In this document: positions 55,489 to 63,879 of the stretch, piece after piece
How positions within the stretch are numbered: position 1 is the stretch's first letter
How the letters are laid out: each line of letters opens with the position of its first letter
Origin: Rhodococcus triatomae
GTDB taxonomy: Bacteria; Actinomycetota; Actinomycetes; Mycobacteriales; Mycobacteriaceae
Reading direction: 5' to 3'
DNA: 64,000 nt
Assembly (NCBI RefSeq): GCF_014217785.1
Contig: NZ_CP048814.1
Coordinates: forward strand, 1,240,001-1,304,000
Position numbers and translations under genes: made by a program
The notes under the pieces: generated by a model
What the model was told of the DNA's origin: nothing
Database searches by the model: none
Seen by the model: the letters and a program-made list of their open reading frames with translations, nothing else

Positions 55489-56223
55489 TCAGTGTGCTGC
55501 CGCTGCGACGCCGAGTGCGCCGAGCAGCATGTGTCGAAAATCCTGGAATGCGCTGTCCGCGAGCGATCGCGGCGAGGGGAGGTCGACGAACTCGTCCACC
55601 GAGATGCGACCGTTGTCGATGACGAGGACCCGGTCGGCGAGGATGATCGCCTCGTCGACGTCGTGCGTGACGAGGAGGACAGCCGGGCGATGCCGGTCGA
55701 TCAGCTCCTGGAGCAGTCCGTGCATCTTGATCCGGGTCAACGCGTCGAGTGCTCCGAACGGCTCGTCCGCCAGGAACAGTGCGGGCTCACGCACCAGGGC
55801 GCGGGCCAGGGCGACACGCTGCTGTTCACCACCGGACAGTTCCTTCGGCCACGCCGATTCACGTCCCGACAGGCCGACCTCGTCGAGCGCCGCGACACCC
55901 CGCTCCGTGCCACCACTGCCGAGCCCGAGAGTGACGTTGTCGAGGACACGCAGCCACGGCAGCAGCCGCGAATCCTGGAACGCGACCGACACGTCGGTGG
56001 GGACGATCAACGAACCTTCACGATCCTCCACGTCGTAGTCCAGTCCGGCGAGGGCACGCAGCAAGGTGCTCTTGCCCGAGCCGCTCTTGCCCAGCAGAGC
56101 GACGAACTGGCCGTCGGGGATCTCCAGGTCGATGTGGTCGAGGACGACCTTCTCGCCGAAACGGCGGACCAGTCCGCGTACCTCGACGGTGGGCCGATCT
56201 ATCCGGCCAGTGTCTTGCGCCAT
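55489..56223 (-). CDS. ssuB: Sulfonate-type ABC transporter ATP-binding protein
   Basis: A 244-residue ATPase: Walker A LLGKSGSGKSTLLRAL, Q loop VAFQDSRLLPWL, signature ELSGGEQQRVALARALV, Walker B LFLADEPFGALDALTR, and H loop VLLVTHDVDEAI. The short length and the DSRLLPWL Q-loop wording are typical of the SsuB/TauB group. It overlaps the end of the permease gene by 25 bases and precedes the flavin monooxygenase. Confidence 0.92.
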   Translation of the reverse strand: MAQDTGRIDRPTVEVRGLVRRFGEKVVLDHIDLEIPDGQFVALLGKSGSGKSTLLRALAGLDYDVEDREGSLIVPTDVSVAFQDSRLLPWLRVLDNVTLGLGSGGTERGVAALDEVGLSGRESAWPKELSGGEQQRVALARALVREPALFLADEPFGALDALTRIKMHGLLQELIDRHRPAVLLVTHDVDEAIILADRVLVIDNGRISVDEFVDLPSPRSLADSAFQDFRHMLLGALGVAAAAH

Positions 56224-57062
56224 GACAGGGCCCTCCTCTCCGCGATGCGCAGCAGTGCGTCGGACGTGAGTCCGAAGACGCCGTAGACGAAGAGACCGAC
56301 GAGAATGACATCGGACTGGCCGTAGTTCTGAGCGTTGAACATCATCTTCCCGAGACCGGTGATCGCGTTGATGCTCTCGACCACGATCAGCGTCAGCCAG
56401 GCTCCGGTGATCGACAACCGCAGGCCGAGGAAGAATCCGGGCAGTGCCCCGGGAAGGACGACCTTGCGGATGAACGTGGCACGAGACAGACCCAGCACCT
56501 CGGCCAACTCGACGTATCGGTTGTCGATCGACGTCAGCGAGTTGTGGGTCTGGATGTACATCGTGACGATCGCGCCGAGCGCGATGATCGTGATCTTGAA
56601 CGTCTCCCCGATGCCGAGCCAGAGAATCAACAGGGGGATGAGGCCGAGTGTCGGAATCGCACGCTTGAGCTGAATCGGCCCGTCGATGAGGGCGTCACCG
56701 ACTCGGGTGAGTCCGGCTGCCACCGCCAATGCCGTTCCGATGACGACACCGATCGCGAAACCGGTGACCGCCCGGGCCAGCGAGGCCACGATGTGCTGCT
56801 GCAGGACACCGGTGGAGATCAACTCGAACGTCGTGGCGACAACGGTCCAGGGGGCGGAGAGCTTGCGTTCGTCGATCAGCCCGAGTGCGCTGCCGGCTGC
56901 CCAGATCGCCAGCAGCAGAAATACTCCCGACAATCTCGCGAACGGGAAGGACTTGCGGAGCCCGAGCCGACGGACATCCCGGCTGCTTCCGGCGACCGGG
57001 GCAACCGAGGGTTCCCGGGGTGCCAGCCGTGGCGGAGGCGGAGCGGAGAGCGTGTTCGTCAT
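56199..57062 (-). CDS. ssuC: Sulfonate-type ABC transporter permease
   Basis: A 287-residue permease with six membrane segments. The TauC/SsuC-type start is FARLSGVFLLLAIWAAGSALGL after a Pro/Arg-rich N tail. The coupling loop (EAA-like) is VELAEVLGLSRATFIRKVVLPGALPGFFLGLRLSITGAWLTLIVVE. It forms the channel for SsuA-delivered substrate. Overlaps at both ends (four bases with ssuA, 25 with ssuB) show tight coupling. Confidence 0.92.
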   Translation of the reverse strand: MTNTLSAPPPPRLAPREPSVAPVAGSSRDVRRLGLRKSFPFARLSGVFLLLAIWAAGSALGLIDERKLSAPWTVVATTFELISTGVLQQHIVASLARAVTGFAIGVVIGTALAVAAGLTRVGDALIDGPIQLKRAIPTLGLIPLLILWLGIGETFKITIIALGAIVTMYIQTHNSLTSIDNRYVELAEVLGLSRATFIRKVVLPGALPGFFLGLRLSITGAWLTLIVVESINAITGLGKMMFNAQNYGQSDVILVGLFVYGVFGLTSDALLRIAERRALSWRKTLAG

Positions 57063-58126
57063 CCCTCGACTCCTGTCCGGTACTCGGCAGGAACCGCATC
57101 GGACGCGACGGTTTCGAAGCGGCGGTCGAACAGTTTCTCGGCGTCGAACTTCTCGAAATAGCCGCTCTCGTCGAGCAGATCAATGGTCTCCTGCGTCCAG
57201 GCGACCGCCTCGTCCCAGCTGGCCGGATAGTTCGGGCGTTGTGCGACGGTCTCGATGATCCGCTGGGCGTCCTCGACGGAGACTCCCTCGCTGTCGACGT
57301 AGTACTTCCGGGCCCACTCGTCCTTGTTCTCCCACGTCCACACGTCGGCACGGGCCCAGAGCGGAATGAATGCCTTGATCGCCGCCGCCTTCGCCGGATC
57401 CTCCAGGACCTCGACGGGTGCCCACAGAATCGACAGGAGATCGAGCGCCTCCGTGGGGATTCCACGTGCACCGTCCGCGCCGTACTGGTCGAGATACTTG
57501 GTGATCGCGGGCTCGCTCAGCACGGCGGCATCGACCTGCTTGGCTTGCAGTGCGGTGAGGAACTGCGGGCTGGGCAGCTCGATGAACTCGACCTCGTCGA
57601 GTCCGATACCCTCGGCCGCGAGAGTACGCAGGACGACGACGCCTTGGGCCTGCCCGGGCGAGATGGCGATCTTCTTGCCGCGGAGATCGGAGAGCGTTTC
57701 GATATCGGTTTCGGGCGCCGTCGCGATCTGGTACGACGCGATCTCCTTCTCGCGCACCGCAACGATCCGCGCGTCGAGACCGGTCGCCTCGGCTTGAATC
57801 GGCGGAATCGCCGCGTTCGTCGCCAGGTCGACGGCACCACCACGGAAGGCCTGGATGACGTCGGGTCCACCCTGGACGTCGGGCCAGTCCGAGACGGTGA
57901 ACGGCAGATCGTCGAACAGGTCGGTGACCTGGCTCTGGATACGGGCGGTCTTCACGGCGACACTGAGCGAGACACCCTCCGGCACTTCGTCGGGAATCGG
58001 ATCCGACGCAGAGAGCGTATCGCCCCCTGAACCTGTTGAGCAGGAGGCTATTCCGACGGCGAGCAGACCGGCGAGCGCAATGCGCGACAGCCGGCGAGCG
58101 CGTGGAAGCAGGGCAGATCGAGACAT
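57059..58126 (-). CDS. ssuA: Sulfonate-type ABC transporter substrate-binding lipoprotein
   Basis: A 355-residue lipoprotein: the signal peptide ends in the lipobox GIASCS (Cys about residue 29). It has a two-lobed NMT1/SsuA fold with SDWPDVQGGPDVIQAFRGGAVDLATNAAIPPIQAEATGLD, TLSDLRGKKIAISPGQAQGVVVLRTLAAEGIGLDEVEFIELPSPQFLTALQAKQVDAAVLSEP and DWTWENKDEWARKYYVDSEGV-like WTWENKDEWARKYY. It captures a sulfonate or related compound outside the membrane. First gene of the operon ssuA-ssuC-ssuB-monooxygenase-exporter. The ATG at 58126 (MSRSALLPRARRLSR) gives the proper signal peptide. A leader ORF lies upstream. Confidence 0.9.
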   Translation of the reverse strand: MSRSALLPRARRLSRIALAGLLAVGIASCSTGSGGDTLSASDPIPDEVPEGVSLSVAVKTARIQSQVTDLFDDLPFTVSDWPDVQGGPDVIQAFRGGAVDLATNAAIPPIQAEATGLDARIVAVREKEIASYQIATAPETDIETLSDLRGKKIAISPGQAQGVVVLRTLAAEGIGLDEVEFIELPSPQFLTALQAKQVDAAVLSEPAITKYLDQYGADGARGIPTEALDLLSILWAPVEVLEDPAKAAAIKAFIPLWARADVWTWENKDEWARKYYVDSEGVSVEDAQRIIETVAQRPNYPASWDEAVAWTQETIDLLDESGYFEKFDAEKLFDRRFETVASDAVPAEYRTGVEG

Positions 58127-58176
58127 GGATGGTCCTCGGTGAAGGGAGTACGGGAAAGTAGAAGGCAGAAGAGAAT

Positions 58177-58193
58177 TCGGCTCTGCAGGCCGA
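58177..58193. promoter_or_regulatory. Small near-palindrome between leader ORF and ssuA
   Basis: TCGGCTCTGCAGGCCGA pairs TCGGC with GCCGA around CTGCAG. It lies between the candidate leader peptide stop and ssuA, where an attenuator stem would be. Weak on its own. Confidence 0.3.
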
Positions 58194-58209
58194 GTGCACG
58201 AGCTGGTCG

Positions 58210-58284
58210 TCAGCGACGACAGCGGGGAACGCCGGTGAGCCGACAACGGCCCGGGCGCCGACACGAGCGGCGCGCAGCATGCAT
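58210..58284 (-). CDS. Candidate Cys-containing leader peptide of the ssu operon
   Basis: An ATG at 58284 opens a 24-codon ORF, MHAARRSCRRPGRC...RCRR, with three cysteines (positions 8, 14 and 22) and eight or more arginines. It lies 83 bases upstream of ssuA on the same strand. Mycobacteria use short cysteine-rich leader ORFs as cysteine-responsive attenuators in front of sulfur-assimilation operons; this one has the right place, size and composition. The cysteines are spread rather than consecutive. GAGG directly precedes the ATG, too close for an ordinary ribosome site, so leaderless initiation may apply. Confidence 0.45.
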   Translation of the reverse strand: MHAARRSCRRPGRCRLTGVPRCRR

Positions 58285-58313
58285 CCTCGAGGTGTTCACA
58301 TCAATAACCTTGT

Positions 58314-58325
58314 ATTCCAAGGAAT
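58314..58325. promoter_or_regulatory. Inverted repeat in the ssuA/ROK intergenic region
   Basis: ATTCC-AA-GGAAT at 58314-58325, flanked by CCTTG...CAAGG, sits in the AT-rich part of the 250-base gap between ssuA and the ROK gene end. It lies about 30 bases upstream of the leader ORF, where a promoter or operator is expected. Confidence 0.4.
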
Positions 58326-58376
58326 TCTGAGTAAACATTGCGTCTTGCCGAATTAAGTCGGCGCGTGTGATGCGTG

Positions 58377-59582
58377 TCACGAGATGTCGGCGAGCGGGTG
58401 CACGAAGCTGTCGAGCGGGGATCGGTAGAGCTCGGCGAGGACGACCGCCCCGGCCGACACCGGCAATGCCCGTCCGGGAAAGCTGGTGGGAACCACCGAG
58501 GTTGAGGGATCGAGACAGGTCGCGGACGCATCGGCGACGCCGCGTCGCAGCGCGTCGAGGCAGGCGGGCAGATTGTTGACGCCCTGCTCGCACACGACGA
58601 GAACCTCGGGGTCGAAGAGATCGAGTAGCCGGGCCGCGACCACGCCGACCGTGTAGGCGCGACGGGTGAGCAGCGCCAGGGCTTCCGGCCTCCCGCCGGT
58701 GGCCGCGGCGAGCAGGTCCGCGAAGACCGGGCGCGCCACGATGCCCGCTTCCACTGCGCGTCGCGCGAGCGCCCGGTCCGACACGGTCGCCTGCACGCAT
58801 CCGGTGCGTCCGCAGGCGCATACCTCGTGACTGTCCTCCAGCGGGACGTGCGCGACGGCACCGGCTGCAGCGTGCGGGCCGCGGTGCACCACTCCTCCGG
58901 TGGCGAAGCCGGCATCGACGACGTTGCCGACGAACAGTTGCACCACACTCTCGCGAGCGCGGGGGTCCCCGAAGAGGACCTCGGCGTCGACGAGCGCCCG
59001 GGCGTGCGAGTCGACACGGGCCGCGAGGCCGGTCCGATGCTCGAGATCGGTCCGCACCGGGTATCCCCGCCACGCTGCGATCGGATGGTCGCGGACCACC
59101 CCGGACGCCGAGTCGATCCATCCGCCGGCGGCGAACCCGATCCCGATCGCGGTGTGCGGGTGGTCGAGTTCGTCGGCCAGTCCGTCCAGCGACTCGACGG
59201 CGTCCGCGAGGACCTGCGCCGGTCCGCGACCGGTGTGCTCGGCGCGCCTGCTCGCGAGGACCTCGCCGCGCAGGTTCACCAGGGCGGTGGTGACGTGGGT
59301 GAAGGCCAGATGGATGCCGTAGACGAGGTAGCGGTTCTCGTCGAGCGCGACGGGGACATGAGGACGGCCGAGGCCGCTGGGTCCGGCGATCTCGGGGAGT
59401 TCGCGGAGCAGGCCGTGACCGAGGAGATGGCTGCTCGCCGTGGAGACGGTCGCCGGCGAGAGACCGGTGATCCGGGCGACGGTGCTCCGGGCGATGGGCC
59501 CACGGTCCAGGACGGCACGCAGGACGGTCCCGGCACTGGCACCGGGTACCCGGGAGCGACCCGGGACGCGATCGGTCCGCAT
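58377..59582 (-). CDS. ROK-family transcriptional regulator
   Basis: A 401-residue protein with an N-terminal helix-turn-helix (GTVLRAVLDRGPIARSTVARITGLSPATVSTASSHLLGHGLLRE) and a C-terminal ROK/sugar-kinase-fold domain. The ROK zinc motif is complete in CACGRTGCVQATVS. The phosphate loop region (VYGIHLAFTHVTTALVNLRGE) lacks the canonical DxGxT, so it is a sensor rather than a kinase. It stands upstream of the ssu operon on the same strand and is a candidate regulator of it. The ATG at 59582 (MRTDRVPGRSRVPG) is supported by the position of the HTH. It is divergent from the XPB gene. Confidence 0.88.
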   Translation of the reverse strand: MRTDRVPGRSRVPGASAGTVLRAVLDRGPIARSTVARITGLSPATVSTASSHLLGHGLLRELPEIAGPSGLGRPHVPVALDENRYLVYGIHLAFTHVTTALVNLRGEVLASRRAEHTGRGPAQVLADAVESLDGLADELDHPHTAIGIGFAAGGWIDSASGVVRDHPIAAWRGYPVRTDLEHRTGLAARVDSHARALVDAEVLFGDPRARESVVQLFVGNVVDAGFATGGVVHRGPHAAAGAVAHVPLEDSHEVCACGRTGCVQATVSDRALARRAVEAGIVARPVFADLLAAATGGRPEALALLTRRAYTVGVVAARLLDLFDPEVLVVCEQGVNNLPACLDALRRGVADASATCLDPSTSVVPTSFPGRALPVSAGAVVLAELYRSPLDSFVHPLADIS

Positions 59583-59834
59583 CGGATCCCCTTCCGTGAA
59601 CGTCGCTCGCCGTGGACCTGCACCAGGGCGGACCATGATCACGTTCACACTGCCCGCGCCACTCCACCTGGGTACGGCGACCGTATCGGCGGTGAATACC
59701 CTGGTCAACGGACTCGCTAGCGCTGAATAAAACTCCGTCGTGCGGTGTTGAGACAACGACGACGTGGCGCAGTCACCCATGTCACGAGCAGAATGGAAAG
59801 GCTGGCCGCACCCGGCCCCGACGAGGAGGTATCC

Positions 59835-61514
59835 GTGACCGACGGACCGTTGATCGTGCAATCCGACAAGACCCTGCTGTTGGAAGTCGATCACGAGCAC
59901 GCGAACGACGCCCGCCAGGCCATCGCCCCCTTCGCCGAACTCGAGCGGGCACCCGAACACGTCCACACCTACCGCATCACCCCGCTCGCGCTCTGGAACG
60001 CGCGCGCCGCCGGGCACGACGCGGAACAGGTCGTGGACGCGCTGGTCACGTTCTCCCGGTTCGCGGTGCCCCAGCCGTTGCTGGTGGACATCGTCGACAC
60101 GATGGCACGGTACGGCCGCCTCCAGCTCGTGAAGAACCCCGCACACGGCCTGACCCTGGTCAGTCTGGATCGCGCGGTTCTCACCGAGGTCACGCGGCAC
60201 AAGAAGATCGCCCCCATGCTCGGCGCCAAGGTCGACGAGGACACGGTGATCGTCCACCCGTCGGAACGTGGCCGCCTCAAGCAGATGCTGCTCAAGGTGG
60301 GCTGGCCGGCGGAGGACCTCGCGGGATACGTCGACGGCGAGGCGCACGCGATCGACCTCGACTTCGACGGCAGCACGCCCGGCTCGGCGGACGGTACGTG
60401 GGAACTGCGCGACTATCAGGAGATGGCGGCGGACTCGTTCTGGGCCGGCGGCTCCGGTGTCGTCGTCCTGCCCTGTGGTGCCGGGAAGACGATGGTCGGT
60501 GCCGCCGCCATGGCGAGGGCGAAGGCCACGACGCTGATCCTGGTCACCAACACCGTGGCCGGCCGGCAGTGGAAGCGCGAGCTCATCGCCCGCACGTCCC
60601 TCACCGAGGAGGAGATCGGCGAGTACTCGGGCGAGAAGAAGGAGATCCGCCCGGTCACCATCGCCACCTATCAGGTCATCACGCGCAAGAGCAAGGGCGA
60701 GTACAAGCACCTGGAGCTGTTCGACTCGCGCGACTGGGGCCTGGTCATCTACGACGAGGTGCACCTGCTGCCCGCGCCCGTGTTCCGGATGACCGCGGAT
60801 CTGCAGTCGCGTCGGCGCCTCGGGCTCACCGCGACACTCGTCCGCGAGGACGGCCGCGAGGGGGACGTCTTCTCCCTCATCGGCCCCAAACGCTACGACG
60901 CACCGTGGAAGGACATCGAGGCGCAGGGCTGGATCGCGCCCGCGGACTGCGTCGAGGTCCGGGTGACGATGACCGACGCGGAGCGGATGGCCTACGCCGT
61001 CGCCGAGCCGGAGGAACGGTACAAGCTGTGTTCGACGGCGCACACGAAGATCCCGGTCGTGAAGTCGATCCTCGCCAAGCACACCGATGCACCCACCCTC
61101 GTCATCGGCGCGTACCTCGACCAGCTCGACGAGCTCGGTGAGGCGCTGAACGCGCCGGTCATCAAGGGGTCGACCAAGACGAGGGAACGCGAGGAGCTGT
61201 TCGACAAGTTCCGTACCGGCGAGCTCCAGACGCTGGTCGTCAGCAAGGTCGCGAACTTCTCCATCGATCTGCCCGAGGCGTCCGTCGCAGTTCAGGTGTC
61301 CGGCACCTTCGGATCCCGCCAGGAGGAGGCGCAGCGGCTCGGGCGGCTCCTGCGCCCCAAGCAGGACGGGGGCCAGGCGCACTTCTACTCGGTGGTCGCC
61401 AGGGACACCCTCGACGCGGAGTATGCGGCACACCGGCAGCGGTTCCTCGCCGAACAGGGATACGCGTACCGCATCACCGACGCGGACGACCTCCTCGGCC
61501 CCGCCATCGGGTGA
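59835..61514 (+). CDS. ercc3: XPB/Rad25-type DNA helicase (Ercc3)
   Basis: A 559-residue superfamily 2 helicase: an N-terminal damage-recognition-like domain (GPLIVQSDKTLLLEVDHEHANDARQAIAPFAELERAPEHVHTYRITPLALWNARAAG), Walker A LPCGAGKTMVG, DEVH box IYDEVHLLPAPVF, GLTATLVREDGRE, and motif VI EEAQRLGRLLRPK. It unwinds 3'-5' using ATP, probably in repair. It is homologous to Rv0861c. The GTG start at 59835 is six bases after the strong ribosome site GAGGAGGT. Confidence 0.94.
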   Translation: MTDGPLIVQSDKTLLLEVDHEHANDARQAIAPFAELERAPEHVHTYRITPLALWNARAAGHDAEQVVDALVTFSRFAVPQPLLVDIVDTMARYGRLQLVKNPAHGLTLVSLDRAVLTEVTRHKKIAPMLGAKVDEDTVIVHPSERGRLKQMLLKVGWPAEDLAGYVDGEAHAIDLDFDGSTPGSADGTWELRDYQEMAADSFWAGGSGVVVLPCGAGKTMVGAAAMARAKATTLILVTNTVAGRQWKRELIARTSLTEEEIGEYSGEKKEIRPVTIATYQVITRKSKGEYKHLELFDSRDWGLVIYDEVHLLPAPVFRMTADLQSRRRLGLTATLVREDGREGDVFSLIGPKRYDAPWKDIEAQGWIAPADCVEVRVTMTDAERMAYAVAEPEERYKLCSTAHTKIPVVKSILAKHTDAPTLVIGAYLDQLDELGEALNAPVIKGSTKTREREELFDKFRTGELQTLVVSKVANFSIDLPEASVAVQVSGTFGSRQEEAQRLGRLLRPKQDGGQAHFYSVVARDTLDAEYAAHRQRFLAEQGYAYRITDADDLLGPAIG

Positions 61515-61515
61515 G

Positions 61516-62181
61516 TCACCGGCCGCTGGGCGCGTATTCCTGCTCCGGGCGGCCGGTGCTGCCGTACCGCAGCTGCATCCGCAGCCGTCCCTTCGCGACC
61601 AGCGCGGCGAGGTAGCGCTGGGCCGTCGCCCGCGAGATGCCGATCGCGGCGGCGACCTCGGCCGCGGACAGCGGCTCGGGCGCCCGGGCGAGCAGGTCGA
61701 CGATCTTCCGGCGCGTGACGGACTGCTGCGGGGACGCTTCCCGCGGTGGAGCCGACCGGAGAGCGGCGACGGCACTGTCGATCCGTCCCTGATCGAGTTC
61801 GGCGGCGTCGACGATGCGGCGGTAGTGCGCATAGGCACCGAGTCGGCGTGCCAGTTCGGTATTGGTGAACGGTTTGACCAGATACACCAGCGCACCTGCC
61901 GCCATGGCGTCCCGGACCGCACGTCCCTCCGTCGCCGCGCCCAGAACGAAGGCATCGCAGCGTAATTCGCGAACGAAATCGATTCCCGAGCCGTCCGGAA
62001 GATAGACGTCGACGAGCGCGAGATCGACCGCGTGCTCCTCGACCGCCGCGCGTGCGGCGTCCAGGGTGCCCACCGTGGCGACGACCCGGAAGCCGATGAC
62101 CGCCGAGGCTGTTCCGGCGTGCAGTTCGGCGACCCGGAAGTCGTCGTCCACCACCAGCACGGCCAGTTCGGCGCCACTCAT
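61516..62181 (-). CDS. Response regulator, CitB/DcuR family
   Basis: A 221-residue regulator. The receiver has the acidic pair in LVVDDDFRVAELHAGT, phospho-Asp in LALVDVYLPDGSGID and Lys in VYLVKPFTN. The C-terminal domain is winged-helix rather than NarL-type (RRKIVDLLARAPEPLSAAEVAAAIGISRATAQRYLAALVAKGRLRMQLRYGSTGRPEQEYA), as in CitB/DcuR/DctR. It should activate transport genes for citrate or C4-dicarboxylates. Its ATG overlaps the kinase stop by four bases. The divergent longer reading frame was rejected. Confidence 0.92.
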   Translation of the reverse strand: MSGAELAVLVVDDDFRVAELHAGTASAVIGFRVVATVGTLDAARAAVEEHAVDLALVDVYLPDGSGIDFVRELRCDAFVLGAATEGRAVRDAMAAGALVYLVKPFTNTELARRLGAYAHYRRIVDAAELDQGRIDSAVAALRSAPPREASPQQSVTRRKIVDLLARAPEPLSAAEVAAAIGISRATAQRYLAALVAKGRLRMQLRYGSTGRPEQEYAPSGR

Positions 62182-63851
62182 GCCGTCCCTCCTTCGCACA
62201 CGTTCCGTAGCGTCGCCACGAATACCGCGCCGCCCGTGGGATTGTCGCCGGTACGCCTCCCGCCGGGGTCGCCGACGACGACGTCGCCGTCGTACCGGCG
62301 GGCCAGCTGCCGGCTCAACGCGAGCCCGATACCGCGGCCACCCGGGCGATCTCCGGCGGGTTTCGTCGTCACCCCCTCGCGGAACACGTCGTCCGGCTCG
62401 TCCACCTCGAGGCCCGGGCCGGTGTCGGCCACGGTGACGATCAGATCGCCGGCGTGCTCGACCAGTTCGATCTCCACCTCCGCGGGCCGTGCCTCTCCGG
62501 CGGCCGCCGCGTCCACTGCATTGTCGACGAGATTGCCGGCCACCGTCGTCACGTCGACCGGTTCGAGCAGACTGCCCGTCACCCACGTGTTCGCACCGAG
62601 CACCAGATTCACGCCCCGTTCGCGCGCGTGCGCGGCCTTCGCCATGAGAAATGCCCGCAGATACGGGTCCTCGACCGTCTCGATGCCCGGAAGGTCCTCA
62701 CCGAGGGGTCCCCCTTCGACGAGTCGGTCGAGGTACGCGGCCGCAGCCTCCGTCTCGCCGCCGGCCAGCAGCCCGTGGAGCAGGTGCAGCCGGTTCGCGA
62801 ACTCGTGCCGCTGTGCGCGCAGGACGGCGCCGAGGGAACGCACCGCGTCGAGTTCCCGGGTCAGGGTCTGGACGTCCGTGCGGTCCCGCACCGACATCAC
62901 CGTTCCCAGGTCGATGCCGTCGCGTTCGACCCGGCTGGCCATCGCGAGGACGACCCGGTCCCCCACCGCCGCGGCGACCGGCTCGTCGGGCAGCGTGCGC
63001 AGCACCTCCCGGAGCCGGGGCGTCAGCCCGATCTCGTCGACGTCGTCGCCCGGACCACCGTGGAGTTGCAGCAGGCGGACCGCCTCCGCCGTCGCCACCG
63101 TGACCGTGCCGTCGCCGTCCTCACCGACGACCCCCTCGCCGAGCCCGTGCAGGACGGCCTCCTGCTCGCGGACCATCTGGGCGAGCTGCTCCGGTTCCAG
63201 CCCCAGCGTCAGGCGCTTCCAGCGGGCGGCGAGCAACGCCGACCCGACGATGCCGGCGAGCAGCGCCAGCCCGGCGACCAGTGCCGTCCAGCGCAGGTCG
63301 GACCACAGATCCGCGCGCACCTGCTCGGTGGACACCCCGACGCTGACCTCGCCGACGACGGCTCCGCTGCCGGGATCGGTGACCGGCACCTTCGCCCGCA
63401 CCGAGTCCCCGAGTGTCCCCCGTTCGCGGACCACGACCTCACGCCCTGCCAGCGCCTCGTCCGGATCGGTGCTCACGCGCAGACCGAGCAGAGCAGGGTC
63501 CGGATGCGCCAGCCGCAGCCCCTTCTCGTCGGTGACGACGACGAACAGCGACTCGGTGGCGGTCCGGATCGACTCGGCGGTGCGCTGCACGACGCCGTCG
63601 ACGAGTTCGGGATTTCCCGGGCCGACCACCCCGTCGTCGGCGGCGGCGAGGCGGCCGACGTCCGCGCGCACCATCGGATCCGCGGCCACCGACCGCGCCA
63701 CGGCCAGTGCGCGCTGACCGTGTTCGTCGGTCACCCGCCCCTCGGTGGTGCTGGCGAAGAACCCGTATCCGACGACGAGCGCCACTCCGACGACGGCCGT
63801 CTGCAACACGAGGACCTGGGTCCGCAGCCTCACGTTCGCTCCCGGTCGCAC
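62178..63851 (-). CDS. Sensor histidine kinase, CitA/DcuS family
   Basis: A 557-residue kinase: TM1 (LVLQTAVVGVALVVGYGFFAS), a periplasmic PASTA-free Cache/PDC sensor (about 35-175) with the citrate/dicarboxylate-type LFVVVTDEKGLRLAHPDPALLGLRVSTDP, TM2 (WTALVAGLALLAGIVGSALLAA), a PAS-like segment, and the Spo0B-type phosphoacceptor LRAQRHEFANRLHLLHGLL. The ATPase has TTVAGNLVDNAVDAA, VADTGPGLE and GGRGIGLALSRQLARR. It phosphorylates the neighbouring CitB-type regulator. GTG start at 63851; a GTG seven codons later is possible. It stands directly upstream of a probable citrate transporter. Confidence 0.92.
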   Translation of the reverse strand: MRPGANVRLRTQVLVLQTAVVGVALVVGYGFFASTTEGRVTDEHGQRALAVARSVAADPMVRADVGRLAAADDGVVGPGNPELVDGVVQRTAESIRTATESLFVVVTDEKGLRLAHPDPALLGLRVSTDPDEALAGREVVVRERGTLGDSVRAKVPVTDPGSGAVVGEVSVGVSTEQVRADLWSDLRWTALVAGLALLAGIVGSALLAARWKRLTLGLEPEQLAQMVREQEAVLHGLGEGVVGEDGDGTVTVATAEAVRLLQLHGGPGDDVDEIGLTPRLREVLRTLPDEPVAAAVGDRVVLAMASRVERDGIDLGTVMSVRDRTDVQTLTRELDAVRSLGAVLRAQRHEFANRLHLLHGLLAGGETEAAAAYLDRLVEGGPLGEDLPGIETVEDPYLRAFLMAKAAHARERGVNLVLGANTWVTGSLLEPVDVTTVAGNLVDNAVDAAAAGEARPAEVEIELVEHAGDLIVTVADTGPGLEVDEPDDVFREGVTTKPAGDRPGGRGIGLALSRQLARRYDGDVVVGDPGGRRTGDNPTGGAVFVATLRNVCEGGTA

Positions 63852-63879
63852 ATCACCTCAGTCTGCACGGCTCACCGGG

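Noticed and set aside
59583-62177. Frame continuing the ROK gene upstream to 1266 residues
   Set aside because: It runs antisense through the XPB helicase gene, which has complete helicase motifs. The ROK HTH begins right after 59582.
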